A stretch of DNA of 13,824 bases, from contig JBEDUI010000125.1 in NCBI GenBank assembly GCA_040414495.1, positions 1 to 13,824 of the forward strand. Direction: 5' to 3'. The notes under the pieces are model-generated. The model saw only the letters and a program-made list of their open reading frames with translations, had not been told where the DNA came from and did not search any database. The translations under genes and the position numbers were made by a program. Source of the stretch: DATAVB01 sp040414495. GTDB lineage: Bacteria; Actinomycetota; Actinomycetes; Mycobacteriales; QHCD01. Position 1 is the first letter of the stretch. Each line of letters opens with the position of its first letter. Shown here piece by piece: positions 6,362 through 13,682 of this stretch.

Positions 6362-7231
6362 ATGGAACTGCGCCAGCTCGAATACTTCGTCGCCGTCGCC
6401 GAGGCACGCCACTTCACCAAGGCAGCGGACGAGAAGCTGATCAGCCAGTCGGGCCTCTCCGCGTCGATACGTGCGCTCGAACGCGAACTCGGTGCGGCAT
6501 TGTTCGCCCGCAACACCCGCAGCGTCGAGTTGACCGCGGCCGGTCGGGCCCTGTTGAGCGAGGCGCGGCACACCCTGGCCGCGGCGAATGCGGCCCGCGA
6601 CGCGGTCGCCGACGTACAGGGCGTGCTGCGCGGCCGGCTCTCGGTCGGTCTCGAACAGTGCCTCGGCGTCGTCGATGTACCGGCGTTGTTGGCGCAGTTC
6701 CGGGCGGCTCATCCGGGCGTGGAAATCTTCGTACAGCAGGGCGGATCCCGGCAGATGCTGGATCAGCTGGCGACCCATCGTTTGGACGTCGCGTTCGTGG
6801 CGACCGGCGACGAGCGTGTCGATGGTGTCGAGCTACGGCCCCTGATCCGCGAGCCGATGGTGTTGATCTGCCATCCGGAGCACTGGCTCGTCGACGTCGG
6901 ACCGGTGCCGCTGCAGAAGGTGTCCGACGAGGCTTTCATCGATTTCGCGCCGGAATGGGGTGCCCGCCGAATTTCCGATCGGGCCCGGGCCGCCGCCGGC
7001 GTACCGGGACCGGCGACGATCGAGGTCAACGACGTACACACCCTGCTCGCGCTGGTCGCCCATGGGCTCGGGATCGCGCTCGTGCCGCAGCGAATTGCCA
7101 GCAAACACGGGCCGCACGCCACGGTGCCGCTGGCCGATGGCGCGGCTGAGGATTGTCAGGTGTCGGTCGCGGTCCCGGCCGGACCGGGTCCCGGCCCGGC
7201 GGCGGCCGCGTTGATCCGGCTGCTCCCGTAA
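6362..7231 (+). CDS. LysR-family transcriptional regulator
   Basis: A 289-aa regulator. The first 65 residues are the winged helix-turn-helix (MELRQLEYFVAVAEARHF, then SQSGLSASIRALERELG), followed by LTAAGRALL and the linker helix. Residues about 90-289 form the periplasmic-binding-protein-like effector domain (GRLSVGLEQC; LDVAFVATG; NDVHTLLALVAHGLGIALVP). ATG at 6362 matches the family's invariant beginning; the 30-codon in-frame extension up to 6272 would cross into the divergent reductase gene and lacks family support. There is no ribosome site before this ATG, so the message may be leaderless. Expected to bind the dyad just upstream and control the divergent reductases. The effector is unknown. 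The glycosidase-like gene follows after 17 bp and may be co-transcribed. Confidence 0.94.
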   Translation: MELRQLEYFVAVAEARHFTKAADEKLISQSGLSASIRALERELGAALFARNTRSVELTAAGRALLSEARHTLAAANAARDAVADVQGVLRGRLSVGLEQCLGVVDVPALLAQFRAAHPGVEIFVQQGGSRQMLDQLATHRLDVAFVATGDERVDGVELRPLIREPMVLICHPEHWLVDVGPVPLQKVSDEAFIDFAPEWGARRISDRARAAAGVPGPATIEVNDVHTLLALVAHGLGIALVPQRIASKHGPHATVPLADGAAEDCQVSVAVPAGPGPGPAAAALIRLLP

Positions 7232-7248
7232 TTGGTTACTGTACGGCG

Positions 7249-9237
7249 GTGGCTGATCTGATCCGTTTTCCCTTGGCCGACGGCGTCGTGTGGTGCGACC
7301 GGTCGGACGGTTCGGTAGTGCGGGTGGAGCATCCCGCGCATCCGGAGATGTCATTTCTGTACGACGAAGCGGTCGACGAGTTCCATACCGCGGCGCATCG
7401 GTGGGGCAAGGGATTCGTCAGCTGCGAGCGCGGGGCGGCGCGCTGGGATGCGCCGACCTCGTTGAGGATTTCCGACACCGCGGTCGAGGCGGAGTACGTA
7501 CTGCCAATTCGTGTCTTGGTCGCTGTGAATCGCCGGTTTGGTCCACAGTGGACGGAGGAATATACGGTCCGGAATACCGGCGCTGACACCGTACGGATCG
7601 GTGGTTTCGCGGTCAGTACGCCGTTCCGGGACCGCTATCTGGATGCCGAAACGAGCCTGTCCCGCTGTTGCCACGCGCATGTTTTTGCCGGCGGTGCGGG
7701 CAGTTACGTGTGGGCGGTGCGGATGGACGGCGCCGCGCCGGGCCTCGGTCTGGTGCTCAGCGATGGTGAATTGTGGGGATATTCGGTCGAGTCCCGCAGC
7801 TACGTCACCAATTCGCATGTGCGCGGCCACCTGTACCTGCACGGCACCGACGCCGACCGGTCCCCGGCGGCGATGGGTGGGCAGCCGCGGTACGTCCTGG
7901 CGCCGGGTGAGTCGCTGCGCATCGGCTGGCAGATCGGCTGGTACGTAAGCGAATCCGAGGTCCAGGCGGCGAGTCGGCTGCCGGTCGAGGTACCGGCGGT
8001 AGCCGCCCGCGACACGATCCGGCTCGTTCCGCGTTCGGCCGACGTCAAGGTTTGCCTCCCGCCCGGCTTGGCAGGGGAGACGGAACTGCGGGCGGAGCGG
8101 CCGGGCGAATACCTCGTCGACGTGGTGCGCGGTGCCGAACGCAGCCGGATCGGCCTGTTTTTCCACCCGCCACTGCGCGAACTGGTCGAGGCCCGGGTGC
8201 GGTACATCGTGCGGCAACAACGGGCCACGCACCGATCCGGCAGCGCCGCCGGCGCGTTTCTGCCGGTAGATACCCGGAGCGGTCTGCCAGTCGAGAGCGG
8301 CGACTGGGGCGACTGGTCCGACGGGCGGGAGCGCCTCGCGATGCCGCGGCTGATGCAGGAGGCCCGGCGCCGCGGCTGGGGAGATGCCGACGCGATCGAC
8401 GAGAGCCTGGCCACGTTCGCCCGGTTCGCGGCCGACCATCTCGTCGACGGGGACGGCCGGGTCCGCGGCGGGAGCACTGACCGGGGTGGCAACCGTCCGT
8501 ACAACTATCCGTGGCTCGCCGCCTTCCACCTGGCTCAATGGCAGTTGTATGGGAAAATCGCGGATCTGGAGTCCGCCGTACGAATTATCGAACGTTATTA
8601 CGCCGACGGTGGGCACCGATTCCTCGCTATTGGAATAGCCGATTGTCTGCGGGTCGCGGTCGCCGAATTGCGGGCGCTCGGTGACCCGCGGGCCGAGGCG
8701 ATGGTTGACCATGCACGCCGGCACGCCGACACGATCCTCGAATTCGGCCGGGCCCTGCCGCCGCACGAGGTGAATTACGAGCAGTCGATCGTCGCGCCGT
8801 CGTTGGCGGTTCTCATCGTCGCGCGCGAGTTGACCGGCGACGAGCGTTATACGGCGGGGATCGAGATGCGGTTGCCGTGGCTGCGCGCATTTGCCGGCGG
8901 GCAGCCGAATTCCCGGCTGCGGCACATCGCGATCCGGCACTGGGATGGCTATTGGTTCGGCCTCTCGCGCATGTGGGGCGACACGTTTCCGCATTACTGG
9001 ACCGTGTTGGACGCGGACGTATTCTGCCGGCTGCCCGACGAGTCGCTGCGCTCCACCGGGGCGGAAATTCTGCGGGCCAACCTCGCGCATTTCGATACCG
9101 ACGGCACGGCCAGCTGCGCATTCGTATTTCCCACCGCGATTGACGGCCGGCCGGGTCATTTCGCCGACCCGCTGGCCAACGACCAGGACTGGGCGCTGGT
9201 TTATGCCCTGCAACTCGACGTGCTGGAAACCGACTAG
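7249..9237 (+). CDS. Predicted six-hairpin-type carbohydrate-active protein
   Basis: A 662-aa cytoplasmic protein (no signal peptide or membrane segment) that I recognise only loosely. Residues 1 to about 300 are rich in beta strands and look like a beta-sandwich (YTVRNTGADTVRIGGFAV; YVLAPGESLRIGWQIGWYV). Residues about 310-662 are helical with Trp/Tyr/acid-rich turns: ESGDWGDWSDGRERL, NRPYNYPWLAAFHLAQW, LPPHEVNYEQS and HWDGYWFGLSRMWGDTFPHYW. This fits an (alpha/alpha)6 barrel of the six-hairpin glycosidase fold. Candidate acidic residues are D355, E508, E511, D566 and D578. GTG at 7249 begins 17 bp after the LysR stop; an upstream in-frame start at 7153 would overlap LysR by 79 bp. Reaction and substrate are not known; an unsaturated oligosaccharide hydrolase, lyase or epimerase is possible. 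Confidence 0.72.
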   Translation: MADLIRFPLADGVVWCDRSDGSVVRVEHPAHPEMSFLYDEAVDEFHTAAHRWGKGFVSCERGAARWDAPTSLRISDTAVEAEYVLPIRVLVAVNRRFGPQWTEEYTVRNTGADTVRIGGFAVSTPFRDRYLDAETSLSRCCHAHVFAGGAGSYVWAVRMDGAAPGLGLVLSDGELWGYSVESRSYVTNSHVRGHLYLHGTDADRSPAAMGGQPRYVLAPGESLRIGWQIGWYVSESEVQAASRLPVEVPAVAARDTIRLVPRSADVKVCLPPGLAGETELRAERPGEYLVDVVRGAERSRIGLFFHPPLRELVEARVRYIVRQQRATHRSGSAAGAFLPVDTRSGLPVESGDWGDWSDGRERLAMPRLMQEARRRGWGDADAIDESLATFARFAADHLVDGDGRVRGGSTDRGGNRPYNYPWLAAFHLAQWQLYGKIADLESAVRIIERYYADGGHRFLAIGIADCLRVAVAELRALGDPRAEAMVDHARRHADTILEFGRALPPHEVNYEQSIVAPSLAVLIVARELTGDERYTAGIEMRLPWLRAFAGGQPNSRLRHIAIRHWDGYWFGLSRMWGDTFPHYWTVLDADVFCRLPDESLRSTGAEILRANLAHFDTDGTASCAFVFPTAIDGRPGHFADPLANDQDWALVYALQLDVLETD

Positions 9238-9243
9238 CCGCTG

Positions 9244-9289
9244 GCAAACCCTGCTGTGCCAGCCGGATCGCTTGCACAGCAGGGTTTGC
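9244..9289. terminator. Perfect 16-bp hairpin, bidirectional terminator
   Basis: GCAAACCCTGCTGTGC (9244-9259) is the exact reverse complement of 9274-9289, with a 14-base loop. It starts 6 bases after the glycosidase-like stop and ends 8 bases before the stop of the convergent GyrI-like gene. There is no U-run, as is usual in actinomycetes. It should act on both strands. Confidence 0.9.
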
Positions 9290-9297
9290 TGACCGAA

Positions 9298-9930
9298 TTA
9301 TGGCGCTGCGGTGACCGGCCAGATCACTTCGCTGTAATGCTGGTCGGGGCTGGTGATTATTGCTGGGTCGGTGAGGCCGATCCACCGCGGTTCGCCTTCG
9401 GGTTTGAGCCCGGCCGCTTCGATTTGTTCCCGAAGATAGGCGTGAACCTCGCCGGCGCGATCAAAAGGCCCTCCGTAGTAGATCGATGCGACCTCACCGC
9501 CGGGCAGCACGGCCGCCTCGACCCGGCCCTCACCCGTTCCGACTGCGCTGACCGGAAAGCCGGCTTCCCATCGCCACGCGCCGTTGTCGGCTATGCCGTC
9601 GGGACAGATCCAGTACGGGGGTCCAGCTACGTTGAGGCTCCCGCCCTCGATCACGGCGTCGATCTCGCCGATGGCGGGCGCGATGGGATTGGGCTCACCG
9701 CCTTGCATATCCCAGGCGCCGCGGATCCGCAGGACGGGTTGGTCCTGGAGGACTTTTCGGCTCATCGATGAGACTCGCAGGTTGGTCGGCGCAGCGACCG
9801 GAGTCTTCACCTGTTCTTCTGGCATGACATTCCTTCCGGATCGGAGGCTCCGGAGGGCAGCCGTGTACGACTCGCCGGTTCGTTGCATTCGTTGCCGAAC
9901 GAGTCGTTTTCGATTGGGATTCGCTGTCAT
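9298..9930 (-). CDS. GyrI-like small-molecule-binding protein with N-terminal basic motif
   Basis: A 210-aa protein. Residues about 57-206 resemble the GyrI-like/effector-binding (SOUL-like) fold: a first strand with QPVLRIRG, a central EGRVEAAVLPGGEVASIYYGGPFD, the helix EVHAYLREQIEAAGL and a closing EVIWPV with the conserved Glu (E201). Such domains bind small hydrophobic or cationic ligands as stand-alone proteins or regulators. Residues 1-33 carry a basic motif (KRLVRQRMQRTGESYTAALRSLR) that I recall at the N-terminus of varied actinobacterial proteins. There is no helix-turn-helix. ATG at 9930 has GAGG five bases upstream. ATG at 9825 also has a strong AAGGA and would give the 175-residue ligand domain alone. 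Ligand unknown. Confidence 0.75.
   Translation of the reverse strand: MTANPNRKRLVRQRMQRTGESYTAALRSLRSGRNVMPEEQVKTPVAAPTNLRVSSMSRKVLQDQPVLRIRGAWDMQGGEPNPIAPAIGEIDAVIEGGSLNVAGPPYWICPDGIADNGAWRWEAGFPVSAVGTGEGRVEAAVLPGGEVASIYYGGPFDRAGEVHAYLREQIEAAGLKPEGEPRWIGLTDPAIITSPDQHYSEVIWPVTAAP
9830..9837 (-). promoter_or_regulatory. Strong internal ribosome binding site before Met36 of the GyrI-like gene
   Basis: GGAAGGAA (9837-9830) lies four bases before an in-frame ATG at 9825. It is a better Shine-Dalgarno match than the one at the first ATG (9930). It either marks the true start or permits a second, shorter product lacking the N-terminal motif. Confidence 0.5.
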
Positions 9931-10031
9931 CCGGACCTCATGGTCAGGCACCACGTCCCTCAGCGGCGGGCACCCGAACAGGTACCGGACTTTGACGATC
10001 CGAGGATGCGGTCCCCTTTACTCCCACCGAG

Positions 10032-10052
10032 CGGCCCGGCTGAGGCGGGCCG
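10032..10052. terminator. GC-rich hairpin between the APH-fold and GyrI-like genes
   Basis: CGGCCCG (10032-10038) pairs with CGGGCCG (10046-10052) across a 7-base loop. It is about 90 bp beyond the phosphotransferase stop and could terminate that message. It also falls inside the leader predicted for the GyrI-like gene, where it would be a structural element. No U-run is seen. Confidence 0.4.
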
Positions 10053-10086
10053 AAAGGAGTCAGGCGGTGGATCAACGCCGGCATTG

Positions 10087-10115
10087 AAGCTACGCCGAGC
10101 GCTGAGTCCGGTCAA
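10087..10115 (-). promoter_or_regulatory. Candidate sigma-70-type promoter for the GyrI-like gene
   Basis: On the minus strand TTGACC (10115-10110) and TAGCTT (10092-10087) are separated by exactly 17 bp. Transcription would begin near 10080, giving a leader of about 150 bases to the ATG at 9930. It is a consensus match only. The rest of the 210-bp gap holds the hairpin at 10032-10052 and no gene. Confidence 0.45.
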
Positions 10116-10140
10116 GCGCTTCCCTGCAAACTCCCAGAAA

Positions 10141-11121
10141 TCACGGCCGTGTCGTTGCGTTGGCGAGTATCTGCTCCCAGGATCGCGTCTTTGCCACCAC
10201 GGCCGGCAGTTCTTCGATTCGAGTTCGAATCTGGTCGTCGCTGTGGCCGCCGTCGAAATAGCCGCGCAGCGAGGTGGTAATCGTCGCCAGGTGACGGCCG
10301 ATTATGCGATCAAGTTTTGGGGCAATCAGTGGTTCGCCGCCGGCTTCGACGTAAGCTATGTGTGATTTTCGTATCGAATTTAGGCCCGGTTCGTCGCGGC
10401 CGCAGCGGGCGAATTCGGTGAAGACGTACGCCGCTTCCAGCGGGATGCTTTCCGGTCCGGTCGCATCCCAGTCGATCAGCATCGGCCGATCGGCGGTCAT
10501 GATGACATTCCACGGCTCGACGTCCCGATGGCTGATCGCATACGGCGGCGAGTCATTGAACGTGTCAGTGACGCCGGTCGTCTGATAGAGCACCAGGTCA
10601 AGATTTTCGCGTAGCGCCGGTGCCCACGATTTGTGGGATCGCTCGCCATCATCGAGCCAGGACAGCCATTGCGCAGGTCGCGCCCCGCCATACCACCAAT
10701 TTGGTTCCGGCCGCGTCGCCAACCTCCGCAACCGGTGAATGCGCGCGAGGGTTGTTCCAATCCATTCGGCCACGTCATCGGAATCGGCCAACGGCTGATG
10801 CTCCACGAACGGGAACGCGCGAAACAATCCCTGGCCATCGATGCGGGCGACGGTGCCGAAAGCGGGCCGGGTGGGCGCGACCGGAGCCGGGGTGTCGACG
10901 CCCGCGTGTACAGCTCGTTGCTCGAATTCGAGGGCTTGTTCGAGGTCGGTACGCCAAGGCAGGTCGTCATGGGGCCAGAACCGTTTGACGAACATGCAGC
11001 CGGCGCCGGTATCCAAACGCCAGGCCTCCCGGAACCCGCGCTGGCCCAACGATTCCAGCCGACCGATCGGTTGGGGGAATCCGAATGCCTCCGCGATGAC
11101 GGCCGCGCTTATCCCGGTCAT
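10141..11121 (-). CDS. APH/ChoK-fold phosphotransferase family protein
   Basis: A 326-aa cytoplasmic kinase-fold protein. The N-lobe shows the ATP-site Lys in CMFVKRFWP (K46) and a helix Glu (E68). The C-lobe has the catalytic loop SHRDVEPWNVI (H198, D200, N205; family H-G-D-x4-N) and the metal-binding MLIDWDATG (D217). The family phosphorylates hydroxyl groups on aminoglycosides, macrolides, choline, homoserine and others; the sequence does not tell which, and no particular resistance enzyme is recognised. Arg in place of the common Gly in the loop makes it closer to the generic phosphotransferases. The ATG at 11121 has only a weak GGGCG site. It is divergent from the SigE-type operon (149-bp gap). 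Confidence 0.88.
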   Translation of the reverse strand: MTGISAAVIAEAFGFPQPIGRLESLGQRGFREAWRLDTGAGCMFVKRFWPHDDLPWRTDLEQALEFEQRAVHAGVDTPAPVAPTRPAFGTVARIDGQGLFRAFPFVEHQPLADSDDVAEWIGTTLARIHRLRRLATRPEPNWWYGGARPAQWLSWLDDGERSHKSWAPALRENLDLVLYQTTGVTDTFNDSPPYAISHRDVEPWNVIMTADRPMLIDWDATGPESIPLEAAYVFTEFARCGRDEPGLNSIRKSHIAYVEAGGEPLIAPKLDRIIGRHLATITTSLRGYFDGGHSDDQIRTRIEELPAVVAKTRSWEQILANATTRP

Positions 11122-11187
11122 AAGCGCCCAATGTAGACATTCAGCGGCCGTTTACGTACCGGTTTATCCGCCGGAAGGTCCATTAAC

Positions 11188-11210
11188 GCGGCATCCCGCA
11201 CGAATGCCGC
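11188..11210. promoter_or_regulatory. 7-bp dyad upstream of the sigma operon
   Basis: GCGGCAT (11188-11194) and ATGCCGC (11204-11210) are perfect arms around 9 bp, in the region between the divergent phosphotransferase and sigma genes. It may be an operator. I found no convincing -35/-10 pair next to it, although the AT-richer CATAGTAAAT (11220-11229) could hold a -10. Confidence 0.35.
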
Positions 11211-11270
11211 TGGGCGGGGCATAGTAAATCGACGGTCGGCGCGTCTTTAGAGATGACGCGAGGAGTGCGG

Positions 11271-11780
11271 ATGGACGCTACAGCTGAACGTGAGTTCCGT
11301 GAATTCGTCGCGGTCCGCTCCGCCGCGCTGCTGCGGACGGCGTACCTGCTGACCGGTCAGCGCGAGGCGGCCGAGGACCTGTTGCAGACCAGCCTGGCCA
11401 AGGCGGCCAACCGGTGGTCCCGGCTCGATCAGCCAGAGGCGTACGTACGAAAGGCCATGTATCACCAGCAGGTCAGCCGATGGCGACTGCGATCGTGGGG
11501 CCGCGAGCAGAGTACCGACGCCGTACCGGATATCGCCGGCCCGCCGGACGACCCCGAATTGCGGCTCTCGTTGGCCGCCGCGCTGCGCAGCCTGGCCGAC
11601 CGGCAGCGAGCGGTGCTCGTGCTGCGGTATCTCGACGACCTGCCCGAGGGCGAAGTGGCCGAACTGCTCGGCATCTCGGTCGGCACCGTACGCAGCACGA
11701 CCCACAAAGCGTTGGCCAAACTTCGCGCGTTGTGCCCGGATCTCGCGCCGAACCCGAACATCGCGGAGGCACAGCAATGA
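11271..11780 (+). CDS. SigE-family ECF RNA polymerase sigma factor
   Basis: A 169-aa sigma factor of the actinobacterial SigE family. Sigma-2 covers about residues 5-75 (FREFVAVRSAALLRTAYLLTGQREAAEDLLQT; WSRLDQPEAYVRKAMYHQ). Sigma-4 covers about 97-155, with LADRQRAVLVLRYLDDLPEGEVAELLG and the recognition helix SVGTVRSTTHKALAKLR. ATG at 11271 was chosen over 11253 because GAGGAG (11260-11265) lies five bases upstream. Its stop overlaps the next start (ATGA), so sigma factor and membrane partner are made together, the usual arrangement for a sigma/anti-sigma pair. It recruits RNA polymerase to a stress or envelope regulon; the signal is unknown. Confidence 0.93.
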   Translation: MDATAEREFREFVAVRSAALLRTAYLLTGQREAAEDLLQTSLAKAANRWSRLDQPEAYVRKAMYHQQVSRWRLRSWGREQSTDAVPDIAGPPDDPELRLSLAAALRSLADRQRAVLVLRYLDDLPEGEVAELLGISVGTVRSTTHKALAKLRALCPDLAPNPNIAEAQQ

Positions 11781-12895
11781 GCGGCGACACCGAACGTCGA
11801 CTGCACGATGAGCTCTACGCGCTCGGCACGATCGAACCGTCGCGGGGCCTGGCCGATGCCGCGCTGCGGGAGGCGAAGCAGCGGCGCCGCCGCGGAATCA
11901 CCGTCATCGCAGCCGTGGCCGCCGTCGTGGTGGCGGTTGCGATCGCCGTACCCCTGTCGGTACGGCACGTCTCATCCGGCCCGATCAATCCCGGTCCGGA
12001 GCAGCGCAACGTCGTCGTCGCCTACGAGAGCTGGCCGAGAGGCGCTGCGCGGCAGCCGACCTGGATGGTGTTGGATCCGAAGACCGGGAAGTACGTCGAG
12101 CCGAAGATACCGGCCGCGGTCCGCCGCGTCAGCGGAGCGCTCAGCAAGACCCCCGATCTGGTGATCTCACCGGATGGCCGGCAATACGCCACCGCGAACG
12201 GAAAATATGTGTTCACTCGGTCTGATGCCATCAATGGCAGTGCCGCCGGGTTGAGAAAACTCGATCCCGGACAGACCCGTGACGAGCCGGTCAGTTGGTC
12301 GGCGGATTCCAGCCGGCTGCTGATTCCGATTCAGGGTATTGGTCACCAGCAGGGTTTCCGCATCTACGACGCCCGGACCAAGACCCTCGGCAAGCTGGTG
12401 CACCTGCCGGCCAAACCCACCGACACCGATCTCGTAGATCTCGCGTGGACGGACAACGACACGAGGATCGCGCAGTTCCGCGCCAACTCGAAGGTCGACA
12501 TCTTTGACCTCGACGGCACGCTGCAGCGCTCCGTGTCGGTCCCCAAAGAAAGCGAGCCCATCATCTCGCCCAACGGACGCTATTTGTCGCTGGGCAAGGG
12601 CTTGTTCGATCTGCAGACCAGGCGCAGCTACCCGCTGCAACTGCCGTCGGCGCAGGAGGTGGTGTACCCGACGCCGATCGGCTGGCTGGATGACGACCAC
12701 TACGTAGTCGAATGGCAGGGAAAGGACCACGATTTTCGCCTGCTGGTGCTGTCGAAGTCCGGAAAGCTGATCAAGTCGATCAACCACCCATACGGCACGT
12801 CGAGTCTGCCCAACACCAACGGAAAAGGCACCACGGTGACCTTGCTGCTCGGATATGGCGCCGATTATCCAGCGAATTCCGGTGCGCGGCTGTGA
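11777..12895 (+). CDS. One-TM membrane protein with propeller-like exterior, probable anti-sigma or sensor
   Basis: A 372-aa protein. Residues 1-40 are cytoplasmic and basic at the end (REAKQRRRRG), residues 41-62 are one membrane helix (ITVIAAVAAVVVAVAIAVPLSV), and the rest is outside. The exterior shows repeated blade-like motifs (ISPDGRQYAT; WSADSSRLL; LAWTDNDTRIAQF; ISPNGRYLSL; IGWLDDDHYVVEW), as in TolB/WD40-like propellers. The start overlaps the sigma stop by 4 bp. Sigma, short cytoplasmic tail, TM helix and exterior sensor is the layout of membrane anti-sigma factors, but the 40-residue tail is shorter than a classical anti-sigma domain and has no HxxxCxxC zinc motif. Membrane topology is confident; sigma binding is inferred from context. 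Confidence 0.78.
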   Translation: MSGDTERRLHDELYALGTIEPSRGLADAALREAKQRRRRGITVIAAVAAVVVAVAIAVPLSVRHVSSGPINPGPEQRNVVVAYESWPRGAARQPTWMVLDPKTGKYVEPKIPAAVRRVSGALSKTPDLVISPDGRQYATANGKYVFTRSDAINGSAAGLRKLDPGQTRDEPVSWSADSSRLLIPIQGIGHQQGFRIYDARTKTLGKLVHLPAKPTDTDLVDLAWTDNDTRIAQFRANSKVDIFDLDGTLQRSVSVPKESEPIISPNGRYLSLGKGLFDLQTRRSYPLQLPSAQEVVYPTPIGWLDDDHYVVEWQGKDHDFRLLVLSKSGKLIKSINHPYGTSSLPNTNGKGTTVTLLLGYGADYPANSGARL

Positions 12896-12918
12896 TTTCG
12901 GCTCGGTAGGGTGTCGGC

Positions 12919-13680
12919 ATGGACTGTCCGATCAACTATGTCGAGCATGGCAGCGGGATTCCGCTGATCGCTCTGCACGGAGCCGGTGTTGACCATCGGG
13001 AGATCGAGGCGGCGGTGGAGGCCATCGTGCCGGGCTACCGGCGAATTTATCCGGACCTGCCGGGGATGGGCCGGTCCACTGCGGACGGCGTGAATGGCAA
13101 CGACGATGTGGTGCGGCTGATCGGTGAATTCATCGATCAGGTTGCCGAAGGGCCGGCGCTGCTGCTCGGGCATTCCTACGGCGCTTACGTCGCTCGTGGA
13201 GTGGCCGCGCAGCGACCGGACGTGGTACGCGGCTTGGCGCTGTTGTGTCCGGTCGGCGAGGGTTCGCGAAACGTGCCCGAGCACACCGTGGTGCGCCAGG
13301 ACGCCGACGCGTACGACGAACTCGAACCCGCGCAGCAGAAGGGTTTCGACGAATACTTTGTCGTGCGGACGCCGGCGACCGCGCGCCGTTATCGCGACTT
13401 TGTGGTGCCGGGTACGAAGCTGGTTGACCAGGCTGCGCTGGGCCGTATTTTCTCGGCCTGGAAGATCGACGTCGGGTCAGGGATTTGTACGGCGCCAACC
13501 CTCATCGCGGCCGGCCGGCGCGACTCAGCCGTTGGTTATACGGACGCAGCCGACCTGCTCCAACACTATCCACACGCGACACTCGCGATCATCGAGGATG
13601 CGGGCCATGCGCTCATCCACGAACGGCCCGACCTGCTCGCCGCGCTGCTGCGCGACTGGCTCGACCGCGCCACCCGGTAA
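12919..13680 (+). CDS. Alpha/beta-fold hydrolase
   Basis: A 253-aa cytoplasmic hydrolase. The oxyanion-hole motif is LHGAGVDH (residues 19-26). The nucleophile elbow is GHSYG with S86, the acid is probably D202 (AAGRRDSAVGY) and the base is H230 (DAGHALIHERP). PDLPGMGRS is the usual loop after strand 4. The short cap (residues about 120-185) holds FDEYFVVRTPATARRYRDFV, which may help define the subfamily. ATG at 12919 lies 23 bp after the membrane-protein stop with GGG/GGTG upstream, so it probably belongs to the sigma operon transcript. Substrate unknown; an ester, lactone or haloalkane is possible for the fold. It ends two bases from the convergent stop. Confidence 0.9.
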   Translation: MDCPINYVEHGSGIPLIALHGAGVDHREIEAAVEAIVPGYRRIYPDLPGMGRSTADGVNGNDDVVRLIGEFIDQVAEGPALLLGHSYGAYVARGVAAQRPDVVRGLALLCPVGEGSRNVPEHTVVRQDADAYDELEPAQQKGFDEYFVVRTPATARRYRDFVVPGTKLVDQAALGRIFSAWKIDVGSGICTAPTLIAAGRRDSAVGYTDAADLLQHYPHATLAIIEDAGHALIHERPDLLAALLRDWLDRATR

Positions 13681-13682
13681 AA

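Noticed and set aside
7351..9213. 620-aa leftward open frame opposite the glycosidase-like gene
   Set aside because: Low-complexity Arg/Pro/Gly composition and no ribosome site; the rightward frame has coherent strands and aromatic motifs.
10141..11121. Specific aminoglycoside resistance gene
   Set aside because: Only generic APH-fold motifs are seen and the catalytic loop (HRDVEPWN) does not point to a known resistance enzyme, so only the family is assigned.
11414..11776. N-terminal extension of the propeller protein frame
   Set aside because: It is the shadow of the sigma factor in another frame; ATG at 11777 overlapping the sigma stop fits the operon.
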